Below, in pieces: positions 34,888 to 42,914 of a stretch of 64,000 bases of DNA (the first letter of the stretch is position 1; each line of letters starts with the position of its first letter). The notes beneath the pieces were generated by a model. The model was not told where the DNA came from and ran no database searches. It saw only the letters and a list, made by a program, of their open reading frames with translations. Made by a program: the position numbers and the translations under genes. The stretch spans positions 62,001 through 126,000 of the forward strand of contig JAFDVP010000001.1 in the NCBI GenBank assembly GCA_018268895.1, in the 5' to 3' direction. Source of the stretch: Acidobacteriota bacterium (GTDB taxonomy: Bacteria; Acidobacteriota; Terriglobia; Terriglobales; Acidobacteriaceae).

Positions 34888-35472
34888 ATGAGCGATTTCA
34901 GCAACAGACCCGAAAACGTGGAACGGCCATCGGAGCAGGGTGGAACCCCAGTCGAGTTCAAAGCTCCGGTATTTTCTCCGCAGGAGGCGGAGAAGGGTCC
35001 GGGCATGCCTCTTTCTGCATGGGTTATTGCGGGTGCAGTGGTTCTGGTGGTTCTGGCAGGGATCGTGTTTGCGGGAAGACGCAAATCGCCGGAGATCAAA
35101 GGTATCCAGCCGCCGGCGGCCTATGCGTCGAGCCTCCCGCTGTCGAACCTGGAGATGAGTGAGTCGACGAGTCTCTCGGGCGGGAAGTCGACCTTTATCG
35201 ACGGGCGGATTCGCAATACAGGTACTTCGACGGTGACGGGAATTATCGTCCAGGTGCTGTTCCGGAATGAGGAACAGATGCCGCCGCAGATAGAGACGCT
35301 GCCGCTAACGCTGATTCGCACTCGTGAGCCTTACGTGGACACTCAGCCGGTAAGCGCTGCACCCTTGCGATCGGGCGATGAGCGGGAGTTTCGACTGATC
35401 TTTGAGTCGATTCCGGCAAACTGGAATATGCAGATGCCGGAAATCCACATCGTCAAGGTCGATACGAAATAA
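34888..35472 (+). CDS. Single-pass membrane protein, DUF2393-like
   Basis: 194 residues: a disordered N-terminus (1-40), one membrane helix (LSAWVIAGAVVLVVLAGIVF, about 42-61), and an extracytoplasmic beta-sandwich-like domain (FIDGRIRNTGTSTVTGIIVQVLF, then REFRLIFESIPANWN). The pattern resembles DUF2393/FxLYD-like proteins of Acidobacteriota; the assignment is from memory. A TATAGA box lies at 34872-34877, ten bases before the ATG, with no ribosome site, so the transcript may be leaderless. Confidence 0.75.
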   Translation: MSDFSNRPENVERPSEQGGTPVEFKAPVFSPQEAEKGPGMPLSAWVIAGAVVLVVLAGIVFAGRRKSPEIKGIQPPAAYASSLPLSNLEMSESTSLSGGKSTFIDGRIRNTGTSTVTGIIVQVLFRNEEQMPPQIETLPLTLIRTREPYVDTQPVSAAPLRSGDEREFRLIFESIPANWNMQMPEIHIVKVDTK

Positions 35473-35777
35473 TGCTTTTGCGTATCCGCGGTTCGGTGGG
35501 GGAGTCTGGACGATGTTCCGGCTAAAGTAAAGAATCTTCAAGGCTGAGGAGCCGTTCATTTACCTGGGGCAATCAAGAAATACTTACCTGACGCACGGAA
35601 GATTTTGCGTGAGCCGTATTTAATTCTTTGGCCGGATCTCACTCGGATTGCTGCATTTAAATGCTTTATTATCAATAAGATAAATTTATTTATCCGGTTT
35701 GGCATGAGAGATGCTCTATGTCTGGGTGTACAGACGTCTGATACGGCAGGCGGCTGGTGCATCGAGGAGCAAAGACA
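35473..35777. promoter_or_regulatory. AT-rich gap upstream of the OmpA-family gene with three palindromes
   Basis: No gene is seen. Three perfect palindromes are present: GCATTTAAATGC (35653-35664), GATAAAT-TT-ATTTATC (35679-35694) and CAGACGTCTG (35731-35740). This stretch is much more AT-rich than its surroundings. It probably holds the promoter and operators of the downstream gene. Confidence 0.5.
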
Positions 35778-36689
35778 ATGACAAAATCCGGATACAAATT
35801 TGGTCTTTCCGTTGTAGTACTCGGCACCACCATGGGAATGAGCGCTTTGGCTCAGTCCGCTACCCAGAGCGACGCGACAACCCCGGCTGCGGCCCCGGCG
35901 AGTCACAACCAGATCAACATTGACGACAAGTCCACCTATGCAACCGGCCAGCCGCTGGAGACGCAGTCCAAGGAAGGCTTCTGGGGTCATCTGAACCCTC
36001 TTGCCCGCAAGAAGTGGGTACACAGGCAGGTTGATCCGGTCAAGGATCGCGTCAACGAGCTCGACCAGCTCCAGGCCAAGAATGCAAACGATATTCGCGA
36101 TGTAGACTCGCGCGCAACCGCCGGAATCAACAAGGCGCAGAGCGCGGCCCAACTCGCCGACCAGCACGCGATGGACGCGGCAAACCGCGCCAACTCAGCG
36201 CAGACTACAGCAACCACAGCCAGCAACCGCGCGACCTCGCTGAACACGACGGTCGGCAACCTCGACCAGTACCAGGAAGTGGCTGCGACCTCGGTGAAGT
36301 TTGCCTCCGGTCGCACCAGCCTGGGCCCCAAGGCGAAGTCTGATCTTGACGATATGGCCACCAAGTTCGCAAACGAGAAGGGCTACATCATCGAGGTTCA
36401 GGGCTACAGCCGTTCGGGCGTGGGTACGTCGCAGGCGATGGCCGACTCGGTGGTTCGCTATCTCGTCACCGAGCACCAGGTTCCGGTCTATCGCATCTAC
36501 AAGACCGGTCTGGGAAAGAACACAGTCAAGCCGGCTGAGGGCGAAGTTGCTCTCAACAACGGTGTACGCGTGACCCTGCTGCACAACAGCCTGGCCACGA
36601 TGGATTCAAGCTCGGCGTCGGTTGCAGCTCCGACGACCCCACAGACCTCCCGTACGGGAGTTAGCGCACCACCAGAGGCTAACCAGTAG
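35778..36689 (+). CDS. OmpA-family outer-membrane/periplasmic protein with coiled coil
   Basis: 303 residues from the ATG at 35778 (GAGGAG eight bases upstream); the ATG at 35757 is less likely. A signal peptide ends near SALA (residue 25). An Ala/Gln/Asn-rich helical, coiled-coil region (about 85-160, with AQLADQHAMDAANRANSAQT) is followed by an OmpA-like peptidoglycan-binding domain (VKFASGRTSLGPKAKSDLDD, EVQGYSRSGVGTSQAMADSV and VPVYRIYKTGLGK). The C-terminus is Ser/Thr/Pro-rich. It probably tethers the outer membrane to peptidoglycan. Confidence 0.85.
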   Translation: MTKSGYKFGLSVVVLGTTMGMSALAQSATQSDATTPAAAPASHNQINIDDKSTYATGQPLETQSKEGFWGHLNPLARKKWVHRQVDPVKDRVNELDQLQAKNANDIRDVDSRATAGINKAQSAAQLADQHAMDAANRANSAQTTATTASNRATSLNTTVGNLDQYQEVAATSVKFASGRTSLGPKAKSDLDDMATKFANEKGYIIEVQGYSRSGVGTSQAMADSVVRYLVTEHQVPVYRIYKTGLGKNTVKPAEGEVALNNGVRVTLLHNSLATMDSSSASVAAPTTPQTSRTGVSAPPEANQ

Positions 36690-36828
36690 TTGTAGCCCTC
36701 CCCCAGGGCGGCATGGCCCCTCCGGTTATGCCGCCCGACAGTTTCGTAAGTTTGCTGGGCACCGACATAGATCGGTTCCGCAAAAGACTCTCCTAACCAG
36801 AGAGAACCAAGGCAGATTGGCCCCTCGA

Positions 36829-36856
36829 CTGAGGGGCCGTTTTTTTGCTGATGGCG
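36829..36856 (+). terminator. Strong intrinsic terminator after the OmpA-family gene
   Basis: GGCCCCTC (36829-36836), loop GACT and GAGGGGCC (36841-36848), then seven Ts from 36850. A second, T-less hairpin (GGGCGGCAT / ATGCCGCCC, 36706-36736) lies closer to the stop codon. Confidence 0.9.
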
Positions 36857-36910
36857 CTGTTAATGCAAGTTCTCGTACTCGCAAACATTTGTGCGCCGCG
36901 AGAGAAATAG

Positions 36911-36938
36911 AGGGATTCTTCGCTGCGCTCAGAATGAC
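36911..36938. repeat. Dispersed GC-rich repeat, copy C
   Basis: AGGGATTCTTCGCTGCGCT followed by CAGAATGAC, the best match to the family consensus. It lies between the OmpA terminator and the kdsA 3' end. The rest of the 36690-37017 gap holds only the two hairpins. Confidence 0.7.
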
Positions 36939-37017
36939 GGCATCGAGGGGCGAGCGCTCAGGTTTATGGGATCGATGAACGGCGCTGAGGCATTGGGAAT
37001 TCTGGACGCTTCGAGGA

Positions 37018-37860
37018 TCAAGGATTGATTCCTTTGACGGTCTCGTGGATGGCCAACAGGGTTTCAAGGTCACCCCTCAGGCGATTCAGGTGGAGAGCGT
37101 TGGCTCCGTCGGATTTGGCGCGCTGGGGGTCATCGTGGACCTCGAGGAAGATGCCATCAACACCGGCGGCAACGGCGGCGCGGGCGAGGACGGGGATGAA
37201 CTCCGGTTGTCCGCCGGAGACACCATTGGCGGCGGAAGGTGTCTGCACGGAGTGTGTTCCGTCGAAGACGACAGGAGCGAAGCCGCGCATGATGGGCAGC
37301 GCGCGCATGTCGACGACGAGGTTGTTGTAGCCGAAGCTGGCTCCGCGCTCGGTGAGGGAGACGCGCGGGCAGCCGCTTTCGCGGACCTTCTCGACGGCGT
37401 GGCGCATGTCGGCCGGGGCGACGAACTGGCCTTTCTTGATATTGATGGCACGGCCGTGTTGCGCTGCGGCTTCGGCAGCGGCGATCAGCAGGCCGGTCTG
37501 GCGGCAGAGGAAGGCCGGGATCTGCAACACGTCGACGGCCTCGGCGACGCGGGCGCAGTCCTCTGCCGTGTGGACGTCGGTGAGAACAGGGAGGCCTGTT
37601 ACATCAGCGATGGCGCGAAGGATGCGCGTTCCTTCGGCGAGGCCGGGCCCGCGGAAGCTGTGGATCGAGGTGCGGTTGGCCTTGTCGTAGCTGGCCTTGA
37701 AGATGTAAGGCACGCCAAGATCGGAGGCGATGCGCTGGATCGCGTCGGCCATGCCGCGGGCGTGCTGTTCCGATTCGATGACGCAGGGGCCGGCGATGAG
37801 GAAGAGCTTGCCGTGACCGACCTGGATGCCGCCGCGGGAGATTTCAAAGGGATTCGTCAC
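37018..37860 (-). CDS. kdsA: 3-deoxy-D-manno-octulosonate 8-phosphate synthase
   Basis: Condenses phosphoenolpyruvate with arabinose 5-phosphate to make KDO-8-phosphate for lipopolysaccharide, which supports a Gram-negative envelope. It has 280 residues, the usual length. Motifs are LIAGPCVIES (about 22-31), FKASYDKANRTS, LTDVHTAEDC, QIPAFLCRQT, NIKKGQF and FDGTHSVQTP. The start is GTG (37858-37860). It is convergent with the OmpA gene and divergent from the 37958 gene. Confidence 0.96.
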   Translation of the reverse strand: MTNPFEISRGGIQVGHGKLFLIAGPCVIESEQHARGMADAIQRIASDLGVPYIFKASYDKANRTSIHSFRGPGLAEGTRILRAIADVTGLPVLTDVHTAEDCARVAEAVDVLQIPAFLCRQTGLLIAAAEAAAQHGRAINIKKGQFVAPADMRHAVEKVRESGCPRVSLTERGASFGYNNLVVDMRALPIMRGFAPVVFDGTHSVQTPSAANGVSGGQPEFIPVLARAAVAAGVDGIFLEVHDDPQRAKSDGANALHLNRLRGDLETLLAIHETVKGINP

Positions 37861-37927
37861 AAAGTTATTTGATCATAGCCGGGGCGTGGCATTCTTTGAA
37901 TCCGATAAGTTGCAGATACATCTATTT

Positions 37928-37943
37928 GGTTGTAACTGCAACC
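37928..37943. promoter_or_regulatory. Small inverted repeat upstream of the secreted protein/MarR unit
   Basis: GGTTG-N6-CAACC lies 14 bases before the start codon of the 37958 gene. It could be the MarR operator, but the arms are short. Confidence 0.35.
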
Positions 37944-37957
37944 ATGGAGGTTTTACG

Positions 37958-38413
37958 ATGACACTCAAGAATCTTTCTGCTGTTGCGCTTGCTGGCGCTG
38001 GGATGCTGGCGCAGGGTCAATCCGCCACGAACCACTCCGGCCTGCAGGCGGGTTCAATGCCCCCGCAAGCACAATCCGCCCCAGCACCGGTGGTGACGGC
38101 GGTGATGGTGATACTGACGGTGAAGCCGGGCGTGGCGCGCGAAGATGTGATGAAGGTGATACCGCAGGAGGTGAGGGAGACGGCGAAGCTCTACCTCGAC
38201 GGGAAGATTGAGCAGTGGTACTCGCGTGGCGACGGCAGAGGGGTTGTGTTCTTTGTGCGTGCGCAGACGGTGGAAGAGGCGAAAGAAATCATGGATGGTC
38301 TGCCGCTGCACGCGACCGGCTATATGGCGGAGGAGTATGTGCCGGTGGGGCCGCTGATGCCGTTGCGGTTTCTTCTGGCTGCGCCGCAGGGCGGGAACGG
38401 AGCAGGGAACTGA
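37958..38413 (+). CDS. Secreted protein with muconolactone-isomerase-like domain
   Basis: 151 residues from the ATG at 37958, with GGAGG at a good distance; the longer frame to 37826 crosses the kdsA start. A short signal (NLSAVALAGAGMLAQGQS) and a linker precede a small alpha/beta fold (VMVILTVKPGVAREDVMKVIP ... FFVRAQTVEEAKEIMDGLPL) that resembles ferredoxin-like dimeric barrels such as muconolactone isomerase. Catalysis is not implied. A MarR regulator follows 42 bp downstream. Confidence 0.7.
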   Translation: MTLKNLSAVALAGAGMLAQGQSATNHSGLQAGSMPPQAQSAPAPVVTAVMVILTVKPGVAREDVMKVIPQEVRETAKLYLDGKIEQWYSRGDGRGVVFFVRAQTVEEAKEIMDGLPLHATGYMAEEYVPVGPLMPLRFLLAAPQGGNGAGN

Positions 38414-38455
38414 GTTCTGTTCGCTCCGGCTCGGAGGGCTTTAGACTTAGGAGCG

Positions 38456-38923
38456 ATGCGGAAGAAGACGATTCCAGAAGCGGGGAAGTGGCCGGTATGC
38501 GCGTTGGCTTCGACGCGGCGCGCGGCGCGGCTGCTGACCCAGTTTTACGACAGCTACCTGGCCGAGTATGGGATTGAGGCGGCTCAGTTCGCGCTGCTGA
38601 TGATGGTGGATGCGATGGCGGAGCGTGGGCAGGCAGGGATCGCGCAGGCACTGGGGATGGACAAGACCACGCTCTCGCGGAACCTGAAGGTGCTGCGGCA
38701 GAGGGGCTGGGTGGAGTCGGAGGCGGGTTCGGGCGACGGGCGGCGGCGAGAGCTTTCGCTGACCGCTGAGGGCCGCATTGTGCTGGCGAAGGCGCGGCCG
38801 GGGTGGCGGCGGGCGCAGGATGCGTTTCGCAGGCAGTTGAAGGGGCTCGAGTTGCCGCAGCTGCTCGAGACGATGGAGAGCGTCTCACGAGCCGCTGTGG
38901 ATGCGGGGGCTGCGAAGCGGTAG
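38456..38923 (+). CDS. MarR-family transcriptional regulator
   Basis: 155 residues. The winged helix is evident: IEAAQFALLMMVDAMAERGQ, the recognition helix in LGMDKTTLSRNLKVLRQRGWVE, the wing GSGDGRRRELSLTAEG, and a C-terminal dimerisation helix. It probably regulates itself and the preceding secreted protein gene; the ligand is unknown. Confidence 0.92.
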   Translation: MRKKTIPEAGKWPVCALASTRRAARLLTQFYDSYLAEYGIEAAQFALLMMVDAMAERGQAGIAQALGMDKTTLSRNLKVLRQRGWVESEAGSGDGRRRELSLTAEGRIVLAKARPGWRRAQDAFRRQLKGLELPQLLETMESVSRAAVDAGAAKR

Positions 38924-38935
38924 CGGCTCGCGGAG

Positions 38936-39313
38936 CTACTCGGGTGGATGCTGCGAGATGGACAGGATATTGCCGTCGGGATCTTTGAACCAGGCGATCC
39001 TTGCGCCTCCCGGTGCGGTCCATATGCCGGAAGGGTCTTCGACGAAGGGATATTTCTCGAAAGAGACGCCAGATGTCGTAAGTGTTTTCGCGGCGGTTTC
39101 GATGTCGGGGACCTTCCACCCGCAGATGGTGTAGGGCGCGGGAGTGACGGTCTTCATGTGGGCAAGCCGGATATCGTTTCCGTTGGCGCGGACGACGAGT
39201 GCGAACTGGTCATCACTGACGAACTGGAGTCTAAGTTTGTCGATGTAGAAGGCCCGAGCTCGTTTGGCATCAGTGATGGGGATGAAGCCCATGAGGTCGC
39301 ATTGGGCGAGCAT
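38936..39313 (-). CDS. VOC (glyoxalase/bleomycin-resistance fold) protein
   Basis: 125 residues with the two beta-alpha-beta-beta-beta modules of the vicinal-oxygen-chelate fold (FIPITDAKRARAFYIDKLRLQFV, VPDIETAAKTLTTSGVSFEKY, and FKDPDGNILSISQ). The start has GGAGGTGA upstream. The specific reaction cannot be told. It is convergent with marR (12 bp apart). Confidence 0.9.
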   Translation of the reverse strand: MLAQCDLMGFIPITDAKRARAFYIDKLRLQFVSDDQFALVVRANGNDIRLAHMKTVTPAPYTICGWKVPDIETAAKTLTTSGVSFEKYPFVEDPSGIWTAPGGARIAWFKDPDGNILSISQHPPE

Positions 39314-39335
39314 TGTTCACCTCCGGTTTGTTGCT

Positions 39336-39800
39336 TCAAGCACGATGCTTCTTGTGTGCACCTAAGCAGGTGAGAAGAAGCGTCACGAAGGACAGGCCGC
39401 GGCGGCCATCCTCGCTGGTGGCGCGTTTGAATATCTGCCAGAGCGAGGGTGGGGTGCGTTCCTGAAGGTGTTCCGTTGAAGCATCGCGAACGGCATTGGT
39501 GAGCTGTTCCAGCAGAGAGGGATCGACGGAGGCCAGCAGCTTCGCGGATTCGAGAAGATTGCGAATGCCGGTCTCGCCTTCGGTTGTGTGTGCAAGCTCA
39601 GAGAGTTTGCCGGCGATGGTGTCGCGCGCGGAGACTATGCCGTGAACGGTGTCGAGCAGACCCTTGTCATGCGCGGCTTGAAGGATGTCGTAGGCGACCA
39701 GCAGCGCTTCGGCGTGTTCGCGCGGCGCGGCTTCGAGGCGGCGCTGAAGCTCGAAGTGCGGGTCTGCGGGGACAGGTTTGAAGTTCAGAGGAACTGCCAT
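39336..39800 (-). CDS. DUF1641 protein, partner of the formate-dehydrogenase-like enzyme
   Basis: 154 residues. The core (AYDILQAAHDKGLLDTVHGIVSARDTIAGKL ... GIRNLLESAKLLASVDPSLLEQL) fits DUF1641, found next to formate-dehydrogenase-like genes (Bacillus yrhD/yrhE arrangement, from memory). The helical C-terminus may contact the membrane. It starts 18 bp after the large subunit stop, with AGGAG eight bases upstream, so the two form an operon. Confidence 0.85.
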   Translation of the reverse strand: MAVPLNFKPVPADPHFELQRRLEAAPREHAEALLVAYDILQAAHDKGLLDTVHGIVSARDTIAGKLSELAHTTEGETGIRNLLESAKLLASVDPSLLEQLTNAVRDASTEHLQERTPPSLWQIFKRATSEDGRRGLSFVTLLLTCLGAHKKHRA

Positions 39801-39818
39801 GCGTGTGGCTCCTGAGTG

Positions 39819-42800
39819 TTAGACCTGGGTTGATTTAATCTGCACCAGCTTGTCGTTTGGCGATGTTCCGGGCAGGTGGTAATCGGGGCGTGCCCATTTG
39901 CGTTCGATCTCGACGCCGCTTTGCGGAGTGCGTTTGCCGAAGCGGAAGTTGCGCTGCGGCAGCGGACTTGCTCCGGCTTCGCCGGAGAGCACGGTCATGC
40001 TGACGGCCGTCTCTTTGAACGCTGGCGTGTGCGTTGCACGGTCGGTGTAGCTACTGGTGAGGCGGTTGACCGGCTCGGTAACTGTGTTGAGCGTCATGTA
40101 GAGCTGCTTGCCCTGCACGCGATCGGAGACCAGCACCTTGACGCGAACCCGGCCATAAACCGACGTGAGCTGCACGAGAGTGCCGGTCGTGATGTCGCGC
40201 TCACGCGCGAGCTCAGGTGAAACCTCGACGAAGGCGTCCGGCGTGATCTCGCGGATGCCTTCGGTGCGATAGGTCATGGATCCCTGTTCGAAGTGTTCGA
40301 GAAGACGGCCGTTGTTGAGGTGAAGATCGAATCGTCCGTTCGATTCTTCGGACGGAGGAATGTATTCCGTGGGATAGAAGCGCGCCTTGCCGTCGGGGAA
40401 GGGGAAGCGCTCTGTGAAGAGGAGCGGCGAGTCGGTTCCATCGGCGGCGACGGGCCATTGCAGGCTATTGAAGCCTTCGAGCCGCGTGTAGCTGACGCCG
40501 GCGAAGAATGGAGTGAGCGACGCGATCTCGTCCATGATCTCGGAGGGATGTTTGTAACTCCACTTCGCTCCCATGCGATTTGCGATGAGCTGGATGATCT
40601 CCCAGTCGGCCTTCGATTCGCCGAGCGGCTCGAGCACTTTGTAGATGCGCTGGATGCGGCGTTCCGTACTGGTGAAGGTGCCATCTTTTTCAAGCGATGC
40701 CGCAGCGGGGAGGACGAGATCGGCGTAGCTTGCGGTTGCGGAGAAGTTGATGTCCTGGACGATGAGGAATTCGATCTGCGAGAGGGCCCTGCCGACGTAG
40801 TTGGCGTTGGAGTCGGAGGTGATGGTGTCTTCGCCCTTGATGTAGAGGGCCTTGAGTGAGCCATCGAGGATGGCGTCGATCATCTGGTGATTGTCTTTGC
40901 CCGTGCTAGTGGGCAGCGTGACGCCCCACCCGGCCTCGAACTTCGCGCGGACGGCTGCGTCGTCGACCTTCTGGTAGCCGGGAAAGACGTTTGGCATGGA
41001 GCCGAAGTCGCTGGCGCCCTGCACGTTGTTGTGGCCGCGCAGAGGATAGGCTCCAGCGCCGGGGCGCATATAGTTGCCGGTGAGGAGGAGGAGGTTGCTC
41101 AACGCGCTGGTGGTGTCGGAGCCTCCGCAGTGCTGCGTGACTCCCATGGCGAAGAGGATGCATGTGCCGTTGGCCGCAGCGATCTCGTTGGCCACTGTGA
41201 TAAGCGTGGCCTGAGGAACGCCGGTGATGCGCTCGGCGTATTCAAGCGTGAATGGCGTAAGAGAGGCCTTGTATTCGTCGAACTGATTGACCCACTGCTG
41301 AATGAACTTCCGGTCGTGCAGGTTGTGGTCGAGGATGTATTTCGCAACTGCGTTGAGCCATACGCCATCGGTGGATGGGTTGGGGCGGAAGAAGATGTCG
41401 GCGCGTTCGGCCATCTCGTGTTTGCGAAGGTCGGCGACGATGAGACGCTGGCCGCGGAACTTGTGCGAACGCTTGACGCGAGTTGCCAGCACGGGATGGT
41501 TCTCTGCAGGATTACAGCCGATCATGAGCACGAGGCCGGCCTGCTCGATGTCTGCGATGGAGCCAGAGTCGCCGCCGTAGCCGACGGTGCGTTGCAGGCC
41601 CATGGTTGCGGGGTTCTGGCAGTAGCGGGCGCAGTTGTCGACGTTGTTGGTGCCGATGACAGCGCGGGCGAGCTTCTGCATCAGGTAGCTCTCTTCGTTG
41701 GTGCACTTCGACGAGGCAATGAAGGCGAGGGCATCGGCGCCGTGGTCATTTTTGATCTGCGTGAATCTTTGCTCAATCAGGTCGAGAGCTTCGTCCCATG
41801 AGACCTCTACGAATGTGTCGCCCTGCCGCTTCAGTGGCTTCGTCAGGCGATCGTCGGCGTTGATGTGTCCCCAGGCGAACTTGCCTTTGATGCAGGTGGA
41901 GATTCCGTTGGCCGGGCCGTGCGTGGGTTCGATCTTGAGGATGTGGCGGTCGCGTGTCCAGACCTCGAAGCTGCAACCGACGGCGCAGTAGGTGCAGACC
42001 GTCTTGGTGCGCTTGACGCGGGCGTGACGCATTTCCGCTTCCATCTCGGAGAGCGCGAGGATGGGGCCGTAGCCTATGGGAGGCTCGATGGCTTTGACGA
42101 CGTCGATCATGTCGTCGAGCACTTTGGCCGGTAGGTTAGTGAGGTAACCTGCATGACCAAGCATCGACTTTTCCATCAGCGCGTTGCAGGGGCAAACGGT
42201 GACGCAGTGTCCGCAGGAGACGCAGGAGGAGCCGTCGATACGCTCGCCACCGTCCCAGAGAACGCGCGGATGTGCGCTCTCCCAGTTGATCGTGAGCGTC
42301 TCGTTGACCTGGACATCCTGGCAGGCTTCCACGCAACGGGCGCAGAGGATGCACTGGCCGGGGTCGTAGCGATAGAAGGGGTTGGAGTGGTCCTGCGGAT
42401 AGGGCTTGGGCGTGTACGGCCGCGACTGGTGTTTTACATCGAGTACGGCCGTGGTGTTGTGTACGGTGCAGTTCTGATTGTTGTTGTCGCAGACTGTGCA
42501 ATAGAGCTGGTGGTTCTGGAGGATGCGATCAAAGGCCTCGCGTTGCGCGATGTCGACAGTCGCACTGGCGGTGACGACGTTCATGCCGGATGTGACGCGC
42601 GTGCCGCAGGCACGGGCGAGTTTGCCGTCGACCTCAACCATGCAGGTGTCACAGCTTTCGATGGGCCCCATCCGCGGGTGATAGCAGACCTGCGGATGGG
42701 GAGCCTGTCCGTGGGCCTCGCGCCAGGTGTTGAGCAGATCGATCAGCAACTCCCCGGCACGCGCTGGAGCAGCGGCACCGTCGATAGTGATCTTGGTGTT

Positions 42801-42848
42801 GGGAGAGTGTTCCGTCGGTGTGTTTAGAAGCGGGCGTTCGATGGCCAT
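39819..42848 (-). CDS. Formate-dehydrogenase-like molybdopterin oxidoreductase, Cys/Gln variant
   Basis: 1009 residues with a multi-cluster N-terminus: [2Fe-2S] C55/C66/C69/C81; NuoG-type H113/C117/C120/C127; two ferredoxin [4Fe-4S] sets (C166-C176 and C209-C219); and the Mo-domain cluster C285/C288/C292/C319. C410 in NNVDNCARYCQNPAT aligns with Sec140 of E. coli FdhH, but the next residue is Gln411 where FdhH has the catalytic His141. No Tat signal is present, so it is cytosolic. Relatives are called formate dehydrogenase (YrhE/YjgC type), but formate activity with Gln is uncertain. The DUF1641 gene is downstream; moaA (52819) supplies cofactor chemistry. Confidence 0.9.
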   Translation of the reverse strand: MAIERPLLNTPTEHSPNTKITIDGAAAPARAGELLIDLLNTWREAHGQAPHPQVCYHPRMGPIESCDTCMVEVDGKLARACGTRVTSGMNVVTASATVDIAQREAFDRILQNHQLYCTVCDNNNQNCTVHNTTAVLDVKHQSRPYTPKPYPQDHSNPFYRYDPGQCILCARCVEACQDVQVNETLTINWESAHPRVLWDGGERIDGSSCVSCGHCVTVCPCNALMEKSMLGHAGYLTNLPAKVLDDMIDVVKAIEPPIGYGPILALSEMEAEMRHARVKRTKTVCTYCAVGCSFEVWTRDRHILKIEPTHGPANGISTCIKGKFAWGHINADDRLTKPLKRQGDTFVEVSWDEALDLIEQRFTQIKNDHGADALAFIASSKCTNEESYLMQKLARAVIGTNNVDNCARYCQNPATMGLQRTVGYGGDSGSIADIEQAGLVLMIGCNPAENHPVLATRVKRSHKFRGQRLIVADLRKHEMAERADIFFRPNPSTDGVWLNAVAKYILDHNLHDRKFIQQWVNQFDEYKASLTPFTLEYAERITGVPQATLITVANEIAAANGTCILFAMGVTQHCGGSDTTSALSNLLLLTGNYMRPGAGAYPLRGHNNVQGASDFGSMPNVFPGYQKVDDAAVRAKFEAGWGVTLPTSTGKDNHQMIDAILDGSLKALYIKGEDTITSDSNANYVGRALSQIEFLIVQDINFSATASYADLVLPAAASLEKDGTFTSTERRIQRIYKVLEPLGESKADWEIIQLIANRMGAKWSYKHPSEIMDEIASLTPFFAGVSYTRLEGFNSLQWPVAADGTDSPLLFTERFPFPDGKARFYPTEYIPPSEESNGRFDLHLNNGRLLEHFEQGSMTYRTEGIREITPDAFVEVSPELARERDITTGTLVQLTSVYGRVRVKVLVSDRVQGKQLYMTLNTVTEPVNRLTSSYTDRATHTPAFKETAVSMTVLSGEAGASPLPQRNFRFGKRTPQSGVEIERKWARPDYHLPGTSPNDKLVQIKSTQV

Positions 42849-42914
42849 AGCGGTTAGGATGCAGGACGAAGATGCAGGCGTTTGCTCTGGAGGAGGGTAG
42901 CACCTCGCAGTCGT

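Noticed and set aside
34307..34888. A 193-codon minus-strand frame
   Set aside because: It overlaps the DUF427 gene in antisense. The shorter frame at 34528-34716 has a good ribosome site and is preferred.
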